A stretch of DNA of 64,000 nucleotides, taken from contig CM055094.1 of the NCBI GenBank assembly GCA_029204225.1, positions 15,130,928 through 15,194,927 of the forward strand. Reading direction: 5' to 3'. The position numbers and the translations under genes are program-made. Origin of the DNA: Diphasiastrum complanatum. Its lineage: Eukaryota; Streptophyta; Lycopodiopsida; Lycopodiales; Lycopodiaceae. The first letter of the stretch is position 1. Every line of letters begins with the position of its first letter. Positions 25,603 through 38,360 of the stretch are shown piece by piece. The notes under the pieces were generated by a model. That model did no database searches, was not told where the DNA came from, and saw only the letters and a list, made by a program, of their open reading frames with translations.

Positions 25603-26640
25603 GGAAATCATGAATAGTAGCCCACAGCTACTCTTCATCATTAGACAGCGTTTCCATTGGGAATTCGTTGAAGGTTTGTTAGAAAATAGATATACATGTA
25701 CCACAATTTGTGATCGAGATTCAATGTGACTGTGTCCATCATCAACTTCCATCGCTGCTCCTATTGAGGTTGCATGCTTAGGATCTAGATGTCAAGCTTA
25801 TAATTTATTGATTAATAGATTGCGCTTACAAAGTGCTGACAAGTCTTATCGAAGAGTTTTTAAAACACTCATATTCATGGTGGCAATGGAGTGTATTTCT
25901 GCTCTAGCATTACGTTAATCAGGTCAGAAGTGATCCATTCCAATTCGCTGTACTCCTGCGATGAAAAAACAAAATCTTCTAATGTTGTCAGTTTTGTCAT
26001 TGGATCAGAGATGTACATTCAAACGCTTAATATAGTTTTCCTGAAATTATGACTCTTTGATCTTGTGGGAACATTACATATTACAGATGCTCCATTTGTT
26101 GACACTGCATGGCTGCATATGTATTGGCGAAAACTCGTATAGCTTGCTGTACAGGGTTAAAGCTGATTCTGTATAATTTTTGGTATATAAATTAACCGCC
26201 TTCCATGATGTTCTGGTGCATTTTTCTGTTGTCTATATACATTAATGAAAATTCTCAAAGAGGCAAACCAAAGTACACGTCTCAGTTGAATCACAGCAAT
26301 GTATTCAATTTTATGCTATCAAATCCACACCTGGCTTTAACAGAGATACCATAATATTACCAAGTTTGTTCATTTCTCGAAAGGGTCCACCTAGAGAGAA
26401 TCTTTTCAGAAGTGGTGTAACGTGTTGGTGTCGGTGCAGTATAAGCTGAGTTCTAATCACTAAAAAACCAGAAGAATGTATATTGCCACTCAAAAGATAG
26501 ATCTATGCACACTCACATGGGTAAACAACTATCAAGTTCCAACTCTACTTCGAGTATGTTTATTATTCTGACTGCATACATCTCTAGTATTGAGCCAGAG
26601 ATACAATCTCAACAAAGTATAGTTGATAAGACTTGCTAAA
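25603..26640. other. 3' flank of the extensin-like gene, no gene seen
   Basis: AT-rich non-coding sequence with no transposon domain recognised. Confidence 0.5.
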
Positions 26641-26933
26641 TGTTGGGTTGACCTTGTGTATATCGGTTAATCTAACGACAGCTATGAAATTAAGCAATCA
26701 AAGAACAATGATCATAAAGCAAATAGCACGAGCGCACACAAGAGAGAGATTCAGAATCGAAAAATACAGAGAGTGTGTTTCATTCCAAAACAGATACCTG
26801 TACATATAGCGCATTCTACTTGCATACCAAGCTTCTTGTTCAGATGACAAGAAACTAACTTTTATCGCTTAACCCCATTCATGCCCTACTGTGAATTGCA
26901 TCTTATCTTATCTACAATGAATCTAATCTAACA
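26641..26933 (-). repeat. 3' LTR of a minus-strand copia-like element
   Basis: On the minus strand it runs TGTTAGATTAG...GGTCAACCCAACA, a 293-bp segment with TG/CA ends and TGTT/AACA inverted termini. Just inside it (26934-26950) the minus strand is purine-rich (GAGATGGGGAT), a polypurine tract. Beyond that, near 26934-27110, is a decayed polyprotein tail with SNMLGLCIYAPP. No other part of this element was found to the right, where a different copia LTR starts. Confidence 0.55.
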
Positions 26934-27292
26934 ATCCCCATCTCAATTCATGGTGGGGCATAAATACATAATCCCAACATGTTACTCACCATGAGAATTT
27001 TAAAGCTCTTTTCTTCTGGGCATTGGACGTATGCCGGATCTACCCTCATTACTGCTAGAGCCATGAGGTACTCTTTGAAAAGCCCGGGTGTCAGGCTCTC
27101 ACTCAACTCCTAATCTACACCCATACCAACATGCAATGATCACCACAAATTTTTAGCCTTTTTTATTCCCCACACAATGACAAATTTTTAGCCTTTTTGA
27201 TTTCCCACACAATGGAGCTCGATTGGAGTCGTAGACTTCACACCCAACTGAAACGAGTGGCAACGATAGAGAGTAATTGATTAGTTGATTAA

Positions 27293-27756
27293 TGTTAACT
27301 AGTCTTGTAATTCTGCGTTTAGCTATCTTGTAAACTCCACACAGTGGAGATATAAACTATCCATTCTGGATCATAAAAACAGATAAAAAGAATAGACAGA
27401 ATTTCTGTAAGACACAGAGAGAGATGTAGCGAGTAGTGCAGAAAAGAAAAATACTAGAAACGAAAGAGTTGTGCATGAAAGTCTGCCAACGAGCAGAACA
27501 CACCGCAAGAGCAGAGTTCCATTCCGCCAACGAGTGAGACACTGACGATCTCGTTCTAAAAATTAAACTTATAATACAGTTGCTCTATTTTCGTGCATCT
27601 CCTTGTCTTTATTGCTAGAATAGAATGTGTTCTGTGATGTGCAGTCGCGTGTCTAGGTTCCTGTGAAGCTTCCGAGCAAAAGAAAATTCAAAGGCACAAA
27701 ATCGTTCGCAAATACAAAAACGAAAACGAAATCGAAAAAGACACAGTTTCGCGACA
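27293..27756 (+). repeat. Probable 5' LTR of a copia element
   Basis: The right end is fixed by ACA followed immediately by the primer site at 27757. The left end, TGTTAACTAG at 27293, is the best TG candidate. A GATATAAAC promoter-like box lies near 27350. No 3' LTR is present in the window. Confidence 0.5.
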
Positions 27757-27768
27757 TGGTATCAGAGC
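27757..27768 (+). other. Primer-binding site for initiator tRNA-Met
   Basis: TGGTATCAGAGC directly follows the LTR and precedes a copia gag at 27822. Confidence 0.85.
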
Positions 27769-27821
27769 AAATAGGTTATCACTACTGATATTTGAGCAGT
27801 GATTGCTCTAGACAACACAAT

Positions 27822-28634
27822 ATGGCTACAACAATCCAGACAAGAGCAGCAATCAGTCTTGATGGAGCAAATTACAGAATTTGGAAATTCAAAATCAAAA
27901 CGCTTCTGAAGGGCGAAGGCATTTGGTCGGTGACCGAACTCTCAGAGGTGTAGCCTCCAGAGGGAAATCCGAGGAGAGCTGAATGGATCAGAAAAGATGA
28001 GCGCGCAATGGCGATCATCGTTTCATCCATAAATGAAGATCTACTCATGCAAATTGAAGACTGTGAAAGCAGCCATGCAGCATGGAAAAGATTAAAACAG
28101 AAGTATGAAGTGAGGACTGCAGCTTCAGTCATGCACCTTCACAATCAGCTGCAATCCATACGATGGGATGGCAACCAATTTGATCAGCAAGTTGAGAAGA
28201 TCAGAACGATCATCGCTCAGCTCGTTGCATCAGGACAGGAGCACCAGGTCCTAGCACCACAGCAGCTGATGTACTTCATGAAATCTCTACCGACGTCCTA
28301 TCAGCCGCTGAGAATGCTCATACTGAGCCTACCAGATATGACATTCGACAAAGTAGTCAGTCTTGTCGTTGATGAGAGACTGATGAGGGATGAAGGAGAG
28401 GGAATCAGTGATCAAGAGAAGGCTCTCTTCACGAAAGGAAAGAAGAAGAACAAAAACAAGCCAAGATTTGAGAAGACGAAGTCCTCGAATCAACAACCTT
28501 CTTCTTGTGATCACTGCCACAAACCAGGCCATACGACCAACAAATGTTGGTTCAATCTAGCAATACCTTGCATGCACTGCAAGAAGAAGGGGCATTCTGC
28601 ATACGATTGCAGATTCAACCCAAAAAGGAACTGA
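27822..28634 (+). pseudogene. Ty1/copia gag with two zinc knuckles and one nonsense codon
   Basis: A single frame of 270 codons runs from ATG at 27822 to TGA at 28632, interrupted only by TAG at 27951 (codon 44). It opens with a copia gag start (LDGANYRIWKFKIKTLLKG) and has the UBN2-type core (SHAAWKRLKQKY, MHLHNQLQSIRWD). It ends with two CCHC knuckles, CDHCHKPGHTTNKC and CMHCKKKGHSAYDC, both with all four ligands. Gag packages the element's RNA into cytoplasmic virus-like particles. Apart from codon 44 it is well preserved, so decay is recent compared with neighbouring elements. Confidence 0.88.
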
Positions 28635-28764
28635 AAGATGAAAGAGGCCATGAGATCTTCACACTGCTGCCTATTCAAGAGGGAGATCGAGGATAGACAT
28701 CAAATCAGAATGCAGAGCCACAGACTCTAGAGCAGCAGGAAGCAGAGGATCAAACCCACGAACA

Positions 28765-29100
28765 AAAAATGTTTGAGCAGCGACGAAATGAACCTAGAAG
28801 GTCAACAAGACAAAGAAGACTTCCAGACCGTTACTCTGACAATCTTCGATAAAACGAAGACACACAGTTCGAGTATTGCAGCTTCATTGAAGAGCCCACA
28901 ACATATCAAGAAGCTATCCAGAGTCCATAAGGAGAATTCTGGAAGCAGGCAATGTCAGAGGAGATCGATTTGATGAGGTGAAACGAGGCATGGACATTAG
29001 AGCCACTGCTAGAAAACAGAAAAATAGTCGACTGCAAGTGGGTATACAAGAGAAAGATGAATAGTATATCTAGCAAATTTTATACTACTTCCTTTTCCAT
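28765..29100 (+). pseudogene. Ty1/copia reverse transcriptase N-terminal fragment joined to gag
   Basis: Reading frames here give RRSTRQRRLPDRYSD, EYCSFIEEPTTYQEAIQSP, FWKQAMSEEIDLMR and EPLLENRKIVDCKWVYKRKM, the start of the copia reverse-transcriptase domain. Protease and integrase, normally about 2 kb between gag and this point, are missing. The element is therefore an internal deletion derivative, and it breaks off near 29100. Several stops are present. Confidence 0.8.
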
Positions 29101-30154
29101 AATCACAGCCATCATCATACTATTTTATCAGAGGTAGAAAGCATCATAGTTTTTATCAAACCAAGACAGCAATCATATGGAACAATACCACGTAAAGGTT
29201 ACAGCCAATCGAGTATAGCAAGAGCATTCTCATCAACCATATTCATGCAATAGCTTCTGGTATATCCATAAAACACATGGAAGGACAGCGGTCGCATTTC
29301 TACAAGCATTACGTACTGAAAAATGCTTGAAACAATGCTCATACAAAGAGCCATGGTAAATAGCAGTTCATACAAGCATATCTGAGCCAAAAATTAGTGC
29401 TGGCCGCCAATGACCAGCAGATCCGCCTCAGAGAGGGCGCTGGCTAGCAACTACTCTCTTTCAAAAAACGATGCTACTGAATATCAAATGTTGGCTTGCT
29501 GCCCAACGCCTATCATAGGCCAAACAGTTGAAAACATACTTGAAAAATTGCCCACATATGCTCCTTGGGACAACAATTGATTGCAGTAGTATCCAATCAC
29601 AATATGCAAGCCAGACTTTGCTACTACACAAAGGTAATCATAGCAACTTGTGAGCATTCAATCTTAGTATACATCTTTCATTATCAGCGAGCTACCATTC
29701 CTCAAATCATTCTCACCTTTGTTTGCAGTATCGTTCACACGATTGCTCTTCCAATAGCATTCACGAGCTTTCTCTTCAATCACAATCACAGTATGGTAGA
29801 GCACCAGGAGAGCAAGAATGAGGAAGAGAGAGAGAGAGCAAGAAAGCATGAGGAAAAGTGAATAGGGTTGTGTGATTTCCCTCGTTATAGAACCAGAGGA
29901 CACTTAGGTGTACTAAGTGCAAATTGTTGTTCAACATTAGATTGATTGTCCATAATGTGCACAGATCCTGGCCATTGAAAGATTCACAACATTCCCACCA
30001 TTTTTTTAAAAAAAATACTATTATTATGTAGGGTCTTTCATCATTGTAAGGCATTTTTTTGCCCCCATTAGTAAACAAGGTTAGTGCGAGACACTTGCAA
30101 TCCACAGAAGCTTGTGAAGCGAATGAAGCAATATATGTATGTAACAGAGCCTAG

Positions 30155-30157
<3 letters not shown>
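29101..30157. other. No gene seen
   Basis: Non-coding sequence with a short GA run at 29826-29842. The open frames have no recognisable motif. Confidence 0.5.
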
Positions 30158-30907
<750 letters not shown>

Positions 30908-31016
30908 CGATAAAGGGCGCACACCCACAAACCCACACACACATACCCATACACACACACAGCACACACACACACACTTTTGAGCTCTCTCTCTCACACA
31001 CACACACACTCTAAAC
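30908..31016. repeat. CA-rich microsatellite block
   Basis: Several (CA)n runs interrupted by CC, TA and a short CT run. Confidence 0.9.
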
Positions 31017-31829
31017 TGTTGGATTTATCTCCTCTACTCTCCTAAATTCTATTTTAATCTGCCTCCATTCATGTTGTATTTTTTACTCATGTTGTCGCAC
31101 AGTCTACATATTTACACGTAAAATAAGACAGGCGAAAAACTCGACTGTCTGCGTAAATACAAGTAAATTTCCACAGACAAAAAACACGAAAAACGTGACA
31201 TTGTATTTTTACACATGATTTGTAACAGGCAAAAAAGACGACATTGCCTTACAAGATGCTGAAGGTGCCCTAGGAAATGCGAAGGCACCCTGTAAATCAA
31301 ATCGTAAGGCATTTTGTCAGAGTGTCGCATTTTTTGCATCTTCACCAACGTTCATTTCAGCAAAGGCTGATGTCGCGGCCTTTTCACGCTCATCCCATGC
31401 AGCTGTGCTAGCAGATTTGACAACGACAACAGCCATCCACGATCTCCTACAGACAGCACATCCACTTTGTACTTTCTTCATCTGCACACCTGTAAAATTG
31501 TGTATATATTGAATACCATTTGCATATTCAAAGCATGTGTGAAAATAATAGCATCAGAAGCTGATCAGAGATAGACGAAGTAGATGCCTTGCGCATTGAG
31601 TCTTTTGTATTGTCAGTAACAAGTTCATTCCTTTTATAGATTGAATTAGCTTTGTAGAGCATGTGGTTTCGTCCGCTATTGTCTTGTGCTCCACAACATT
31701 ATTGACATGTATATTTTGCTATACTTAATCTGATAACAGCTCTGTCTCGTTCTGTGTTCAGATTTGTGTCAATATTGCTATGCTTTTCTACATTCTGTCT
31801 GACTCTCTTATTGCTCAATCTGGTAATCT
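31017..31829 (+). other. Possible LTR of the following copia remnant
   Basis: TGTTGGATTTATCTCC near 31018 is a plausible LTR start, and copia protease/integrase sequence begins about 1.1 kb further on. No primer site and no partner LTR were found, so this is only positional. Confidence 0.25.
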
Positions 31830-31985
31830 GTTCTTAGCGAATTATTATTAGTCTAGCTGTTGACGACTAATATTTAGTCTTGCCTTTTGCGACTAATTCA
31901 AGACTGATTATCAGTCTAGCTCAGTCTAGCTCTTCGCGAATCATTCGCGACTAATAATTTGTCTAGTTGTTCATGACAAATTATT
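31830..31985 (+). repeat. Repeated TTAGTCTAGCTGTT/GACTAAT motifs before a copia remnant
   Basis: Four to five imperfect alternations of (T)TAGTCTAGCT and GCGACTAATA, which are partly complementary and could fold as consecutive hairpins. They lie about 120 bp before the copia protease sequence, where a leader or gag/pol junction would be expected. Confidence 0.5.
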
Positions 31986-32106
31986 CTTTTGATATTTTGT
32001 TGCTTAATGTTTGGCTACGTAATCAGATCGACCATGATTTCTATCACTAACGTTCGGATCATGATGCCTTCATGACCGACCATCAAGGAGCATCCGGTGA
32101 TAGTTC

Positions 32107-33030
32107 TTGATTCTTGGATTCCGAAGCCACTCAGCACATGACCAGCCTCATTGGCTGTTTCAAGTCCTATACACCTTACAGTACCAAGAAATATGTTCAC
32201 CTTGGCGACAATAGCACACAAGCTATTAAAGGTGAAGGTATTGTGAGATTGAGCTCTGCAAATGATAAATCTAGGCTACTTTCTAAAGTCTTGTATGTAC
32301 CAAATTTATCTACGAATCTGCTCTCTGTAAGCAGAATCACAGATCTAGGACATAGAGTAGAATTCAATGCGATCAGTGCAAAGTAGTTGATAGGACAGGC
32401 AAGATCCTGGCACTCAGAGAGAGGCATGGATACTTGTATAAATTAAGTCATTGCTTTTCTGCCTCTAGTCAGGGGCTCAGTACTTCTATTTATGCAAATA
32501 AAAGTTTACTTTGGCATCATATACTTGGTCACTTGAATCATACTACTGTACAACAAATGTCTAGACAATCTATTGTTCTTGATCTCGACAATCCCAATGA
32601 TAAAGTCGAGTTACCTGTTTGTTAAGACTGTCTAGTTGGTAAACAGACTAGGAAACCATTCAAATCAAGCCATCAGCATATTTCTAGAGGATTGTTAGAC
32701 ATTGTACATTCAGACATTTGTGGCTCGATGAAAAATTCTTCGCTGAAGGATGCAAAGTATTTTATAGCTTTTATTGATGAATTTTCCAGAAGGACTATGG
32801 TGTACTTTATAAAGAAGAAATCAAAAGCCTTCAACTGCTTCAGAATCTTCAAGGAGTATGCAGAGAAGGAGACTGGAAGGACGATTAAGGCCCTAAGGTC
32901 AGACAATGGTGGAGAATACATCTCCACCGAGTTTAAGGAGTACTGCCAAAGCCAAGGCATTGAGTAGCAATTCATCACTCCTTACAGTCCTCAGTCTAAT
33001 GGCTTAGCCGAGAGGAAGAACCATATCGCA
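32107..33030 (+). pseudogene. Ty1/copia protease and integrase remnant
   Basis: Protease: FLDSEATQHMTSLIGCFKSY, where the invariant Gly of DSGA is Glu, so the active site is lost. It continues with VPNLSTNLLSVSRITDLGH. The GAG-pre-integrase zinc motif follows: LLWHHILGHLN, with LPVC and DCLVGKQ split by a stop. The integrase core is LLDIVHSDICGS (first Asp), LRSDNGGEYIS (second Asp) and SNGLAERKNH (Glu), so all three catalytic residues remain. At least three in-frame stops break it, and the sequence ends abruptly near 33030. In the family, integrase inserts the cDNA into chromosomal DNA. Confidence 0.85.
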
Positions 33031-33102
33031 CACCACCATTGACGCACATCCGCCATCGACGCATGTCCGCCATTGCCCGTCAATGATGAGCACAAGCAAC
33101 TA

Positions 33103-33157
<55 letters not shown>
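33103..33157. repeat. (AT)n microsatellite
   Basis: About 27 AT units directly after the copia breakpoint. Confidence 0.97.
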
Positions 33158-33158
<1 letters not shown>

Positions 33159-33239
33159 TAGTTGCCCAGAAATGCATTTCTGAAATAGAAACGCTTTTAA
33201 AAAAATAGAATATATAAAAAAATTTGCCCCCTTTTCATG

Positions 33240-33955
33240 GCTAGAAACAAGCCAACCATGGAGGGGTTTAACGGTGCCAATGTGAGCTAGTTGTTATAAG
33301 TTTTGCATCCTCCGTCGGATATGGCTTCTCCAACTAGCTTAAGCAAGAGGATGGGAAAAGCACAATGAGCAGAGGGTGAGTATTAGGTAAGATCCAGTCT
33401 TCTCTCTTAGGCTCTCTCCTTGCAACTAACAAATGACGGCTTAGCCTAAAATCCAACTTCACAAAGGCTTAACCTACTTGTAAAAGGCCCAACAAAAAAA
33501 ATAAAACTAATTAACTTGGTCCATAAGAAAAAATTATAATAAACACAGTGTAACAACCATAAGGTCATCACAAAGGAGAACTCTCAATGTAAGAAGATAA
33601 AGCTCTATAATGCAAATGAGTTTCTTGACAAAATGGACTCACCTCACTCCTATATAACTTGAGTGGTGGTCACTTGCAAAGGGTACCATGGGCCAAACCC
33701 CCAATGGTCTAATGACTAACTTTTCCATGAACTTAATTACAAAGGTTCCATGGGGACAAATCCCCAATGGACCATAAACAACTTAAAAGCTTAAATTGAA
33801 CTAACTTAGACTCTTAAGTTCCAATGTTCTAGATTGCTTAGAACTAAATAATCTTAAGCTGCTACATGATGGTGTAAAGGCCTAAACTTGACTAATCCAG
33901 TTCTAGGCTTAAGTCTGTATCCCTTTCAGAATGGCTCAAATATTAATATCATCCT
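33240..33955 (-). repeat. Probable 3' LTR of a minus-strand gypsy-like element
   Basis: On the minus strand the LTR begins TGTAGGATGATATT at 33955. It is preceded by the purine tract GACGGAGGGGATAA (33956-33969). The far end is not fixed. The phrase CCATGGG..AAACCCCAATGG occurs twice (33687-33706 and 33752-33775). Confidence 0.4.
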
Positions 33956-34300
33956 ACATTATCCCCTCCGTCAAAAGATTGGGAGTTCCACGCCAATTGC
34001 CACTGCCTGTTGTCTTGCTTGGTCTTCTCGCAGCTCTACATTGATGGCGAATCGTATTTTATGAACTTCTCTACCAATTTGTTCCATTCTCTCAAATCAA
34101 ATTTTGCCCAAAAATGGTTGCGACCGATAGTAATCAAGCATGTTCTATAAAAACCCATACTCGTACCAACATTCAACCATGTCAGCATGAAGTTCGTTGG
34201 TGATTGCCGCCTCATAGTAAAGCCTTGCCACATTGATATGATCCATGGATGTGCTTAGGAGCTTATTTAGATTCAAGATGAATGGCGGCAGATCTCTATC
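33956..34300 (-). pseudogene. Polyprotein tail of a gypsy-like element
   Basis: Minus-strand frames read ARLYYEAAITNELHADMVEC, FGREVHKIRF-like sequence and LREDQARQQAVAIGVELP, then the purine tract and LTR start. This layout (short tail, polypurine tract, TG) suits the 3' end of a Ty3/gypsy element. No catalytic domain is visible, so the superfamily assignment is weak. Confidence 0.35.
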
Positions 34301-34339
34301 CCAGAAACAATTCAAAGTAGAAAGGACTGATATTAGGCT

Positions 34340-37300
34340 ACAGTTATTTTCAAAGTCCGTTCTTTTGCTATGCTCAGCATAGCCAAAGTTTTTGTTGCTA
34401 TGTTTAGCATAGCAAGAGAAATTACTTGAAAGTTTGAAAACTTAAGAAATAAAATAAATTAAAAATGACAGAAAAAAAAAAAAAAAAAAAAATCAATAAA
34501 GCAAAAATTTATTAATTTTTTTTTTATAAATATTAAAAATCATAAAATCATAAAGATTAAATATCAATTTTTTTTAAATATTAAAAATTAAATAAATAAT
34601 TAGAAATTTAAATTTTTATATTAAATATTAAGATAGAAATTGAAAATATATATTTAAAAACTAAAACATAAGAGTAATTTGATAATTCACAATAAATGTT
34701 GAGTGTGTTACAAATAATTTTTTGTAGATTGAAGAAAGGTGATATGTGAGCTCCAAAAATAATAGGAAAATTGTAAAAGCTCCAAAAATAAAGTGGTGCA
34801 ATAGTAAGTTCAATCAAATTAGTAATCAGACAAAAGTATTACATGTCCATTGGTTGTGTACCACTTCAACAAGTGTTTTTTTTTGAAAAAGTACAAATTT
34901 AAAATGTTGCAAGATCTTAAGGGCAAGAGAAAACGATTGTCGAAAAATCAATTAAAGGTCGATGATTTGAATTTATATAGCCATTTTGAAAGAACGACTT
35001 GGATTAATGAGACAACCATCATCTTCAACTCTTTAGCAATAGAGAGAAGTTGACTTACAAAGTTTCTTGTCAATATTGCACGCTGAACCCAAAGAAGATA
35101 TACCAACTGACTCTAATGAAGAAGATAGGTCCTCCACTTCATCAACTCAAAATGAGAGTGTTCAGAATATGTCAAGTTCTGAATCGAGAGACATTAATGA
35201 AAATTTCTTACAAAAAAATGTACTTTGAAAAGTTTCATATTTTTATGACATTTAGATTTTCAAAAATCAAGTGTTATCTTGAAAATGTTGTTCATTTTTT
35301 ATTATGATGCTTTTAAGTTAAAATATATATATATATATATATATAATTATCTCTTAAAAACTTTTAATATTCTACTCAAAGTGATGCCATGCATTATCTC
35401 TAAACTTTAATCAATGAGTATCAGAATTGGTGGAACTTCTTTTAAGAGGAAAACCTGTAGCTAACAACAAACAATTTACAATAATGGAAAATTTATTCTA
35501 CGCAATTAGAACAAGAGGTCTCTCACTTAAAAAAAGAGAGAAAGAATAATCATGGCTAACCTCAAAGAGCTGCACCGAATAAACATGGACATTAACCCAC
35601 GCTTACAACGCAGGGATGCTCTAATCAAGACCTTGGAAACATAGTTAGAAGGTGAACGATGAAGCCACAGGAACTTACGGGCCGCTATGATGGGTAATAT
35701 TCAACATATTGATTTCAACTAGTTCCAAGCAGCACCAATCCAAGAGGGCACCGTAATACCTCTCGCTTCATATCAGAAGTTAACTTAGGTATTGATGGCA
35801 AACCAAGCATAAGCACAACAATGTTGTAGGCCACTCTAGCCAATCAAATCGCACTCAATGGAGCTAGAACAACAACTAAAACATTACGCTAGCAGCTACC
35901 AACATTACACATAGAGCATAGAGAAGCAGACGCAAAACATCATAGGCAACATGATCCAGAAAATGATAGTCATGGACCTTCGTACTACACAGGACAACAA
36001 AGGCCATGGTGCAATGGTGAAATCTCAAAGCATGCAAGGGGGTACTACCACAAACCACGAACGAGTTATCTCAGCTAAAGAGCCTAGCCCCACCGCCACT
36101 CACCCTAACACCACCTATCAAGCCTCATCACCACCACCAGGTGACACACCACTTTCACCAGCACATGACCAAACACCTCACCACCTCAACGCTCACCCTT
36201 ATTCACCTTCTACAAATACCCAACACTCCCCTGTGAACTTTTCACCACCATACCTAACCCCCCACCACTCATACTTACCACAAGTTCACAGGAGTGGCAC
36301 AAAATCACATCAAAGAATCCTAGCCGACAAATGTTAATGTCAGAGGAGTTCAACAAAGCATATCCACGCTGAGAGGACAGAGGTGGGTACACTCTTCCCA
36401 ATTTCACGATCTGTAAATCTCATAAGCAGAAAGTGTTAGCATTGGAACCGCAATATGATTAGTGGCGACATGTTATGATGTTGAAAAATGTACATGTTTT
36501 CAAGAGATACATTGCGGCACCAACTTATATGCGCGTCAATTGAACATGTTGTCCAATAAGGCGCAGGGAAGAATTCACACCAGAAAGGGCCCCTAATAAA
36601 ATCTATTGGCCAATTCTACCTAAAGAAGTCGAGACCAATGATCCAGCGGCCGATTTTGTGGCCAACTACAACTACTTCTATCAGAGACATCATACAAATC
36701 CGGATCACCATGTTAGGAGTTTCTTTGTTATGCTCAGCACAATAATGACCATGGGCCTTCATTGCTTTTGTCAGCAACTTTGTCAACAAGCGTAGCTATG
36801 TTCAACATTTCCGTGATGATCACCAAAATGTTGAATATAGGACCATTTTGTCGATGAAGTTGCCAGTAAAGCATAGGGCTCAACAAAGGAGCATTTAAGT
36901 CCTATGCTCAGCATAGGACTCAAAATGGGCCTTCGTTGTTTTTGTCGACAGAGTAAGTTGATCTTCCATAATGTAGACGTTTCTAAGCAGAAAACTTATT
37001 GGCAAATCTCAACAATTCTGTACTCAATGAGGGTGATGAATCTTGTGACATGCCGAATAAAACCCAAAGAACATGCTAATGCTATATTACGCAACACAAC
37101 ATGAGTTTAAGATAATAAAATGTAATACTAAGGTACACTAAAGACATCAATTTTTTGAAATTGTCAAACCAACCATTAGAAAGATTTCAAAAAATAGAGC
37201 ACAATTGTTTCTAATATGACTTTGATTTGAGCTGATATGGATGAGATTTTTAGCTTTGAATATAGTCTTAAAAACAACAACCCCATAAAAACCACAATAT

Positions 37301-37830
37301 TTGGGCCCATCTTAGGGAAAAACTTTAAAAATGACCTGAACGGAGTCATGCATACCCTTGTTTGAACAAGCTGGCTTATTGTTTAGAGCTTCACGTTTTG
37401 ACTGATTTATATTTGAAGCCTTAAATAATGGTCTTTAAATCATATTATTATGCTCTTGAAAGGGCCTATTCAATCAGGAAACCTCTTTGAGTTATTCCAA
37501 AAAAACCTACAGTTTTTAAAGCATGTCGATTTTTTGAAGACTATTACTTATAAAAAGGTCCATATGCTTCTTTAGAAAATCTGATATCGATTTTTGAGAA
37601 AGTATGCAAGTTCCGTTCCTACACTTTGCTCTCGATCCCTTTGCTTGGGTACACGAGTTTTTTCTAAAAAAATTGTTATGCCGAGCATAGCAATTTTTTT
37701 TTTGCTATGCTTGGCATAGGAGAATCTTTTTGTTTATATAGAATCTTTTTGCTATGTAGGTTAAAGATTCTATGTAAAGAAAAAGATTCACCTATGCTGA
37801 GCATAGGTGAAAACTTTTTGCATAGCTGAG
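34340..37830. mobile_element. Putative element with repeated palindrome CTATGCTCAGCATAG
   Basis: Variants of a 17-bp palindrome occur at 34367-34383, 34397-34413, 36728-36739 (partial), 36901-36917, 37676-37690, 37704-37720 and 37791-37807. They cluster at the two ends of a 3.5-kb segment, like the subterminal repeats of a DNA transposon. The interior is AT-rich on the left and holds a Pro/Thr/His-rich frame at 35951-36337. No transposase, inverted termini or target duplication was identified. Confidence 0.35.
35550..36337 (+). pseudogene. Possible decayed gag-like frame, Pro/His/Ser-rich
   Basis: From an ATG near 35553 the frame reads MANLKELHRINMDINPRLQR, RRDALIKTLET, stop, then LEGER and RNLRAAMMGNIQHIDFN. 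It looks like the coiled-coil N-terminus of a retrotransposon gag with stops. Downstream (35951-36337) is an uninterrupted frame with PSPTATHPNTTYQASSPPPG and many His/Pro. No zinc knuckle or nucleocapsid motif is visible, and a non-retroelement origin cannot be excluded. Confidence 0.3.
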
Positions 37831-38360
37831 AGTTATGCTTCTCTCCCTCTCTTGCACGGGCTCGCTGCTTGTTCTCATTTGTTTGTTGCAATGATGGCCC
37901 CCTCTGCATTCATCAGAGTACAAGTATAGGTTGCTTTACATTTTTTTTGCATTTTCATTTACCTCTCATAGTAATTTCTTATCGTTTTGTTCGATTTGTC
38001 AACAATTTCGTAATACAATGTATCTCTTGCTTTATCATTTTCCCTTGCATTTTGATGTCGATCATGGATGTTGTAGGTCTTCTAGTATCGCGGTCCTAGC
38101 CGAAAGATGACAACGGCAAAAAGAAGTGACTAATGAATGATGAATTATGCGTTTTAGAAAATGATACGTTTTAGGGTAATGAATAAGGCGCAAAGATTAA
38201 CATTGACTTAGAAAATGGTTTTTAGTGCATTTCAGATTAGATATGAATCGGAGCATGCCTAAGCAAAGTGAATGCGACAATTGGGATATCTTGCAAGCTA
38301 AGTTCATCATTGGATTTAAGACTACCCCTTTCAAAACTAGGACAAATATGCATGGATAAG
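37831..38360. other. No gene seen
   Basis: Non-coding. An overlapping open frame at 37869-38099 has no recognisable feature. Confidence 0.4.
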
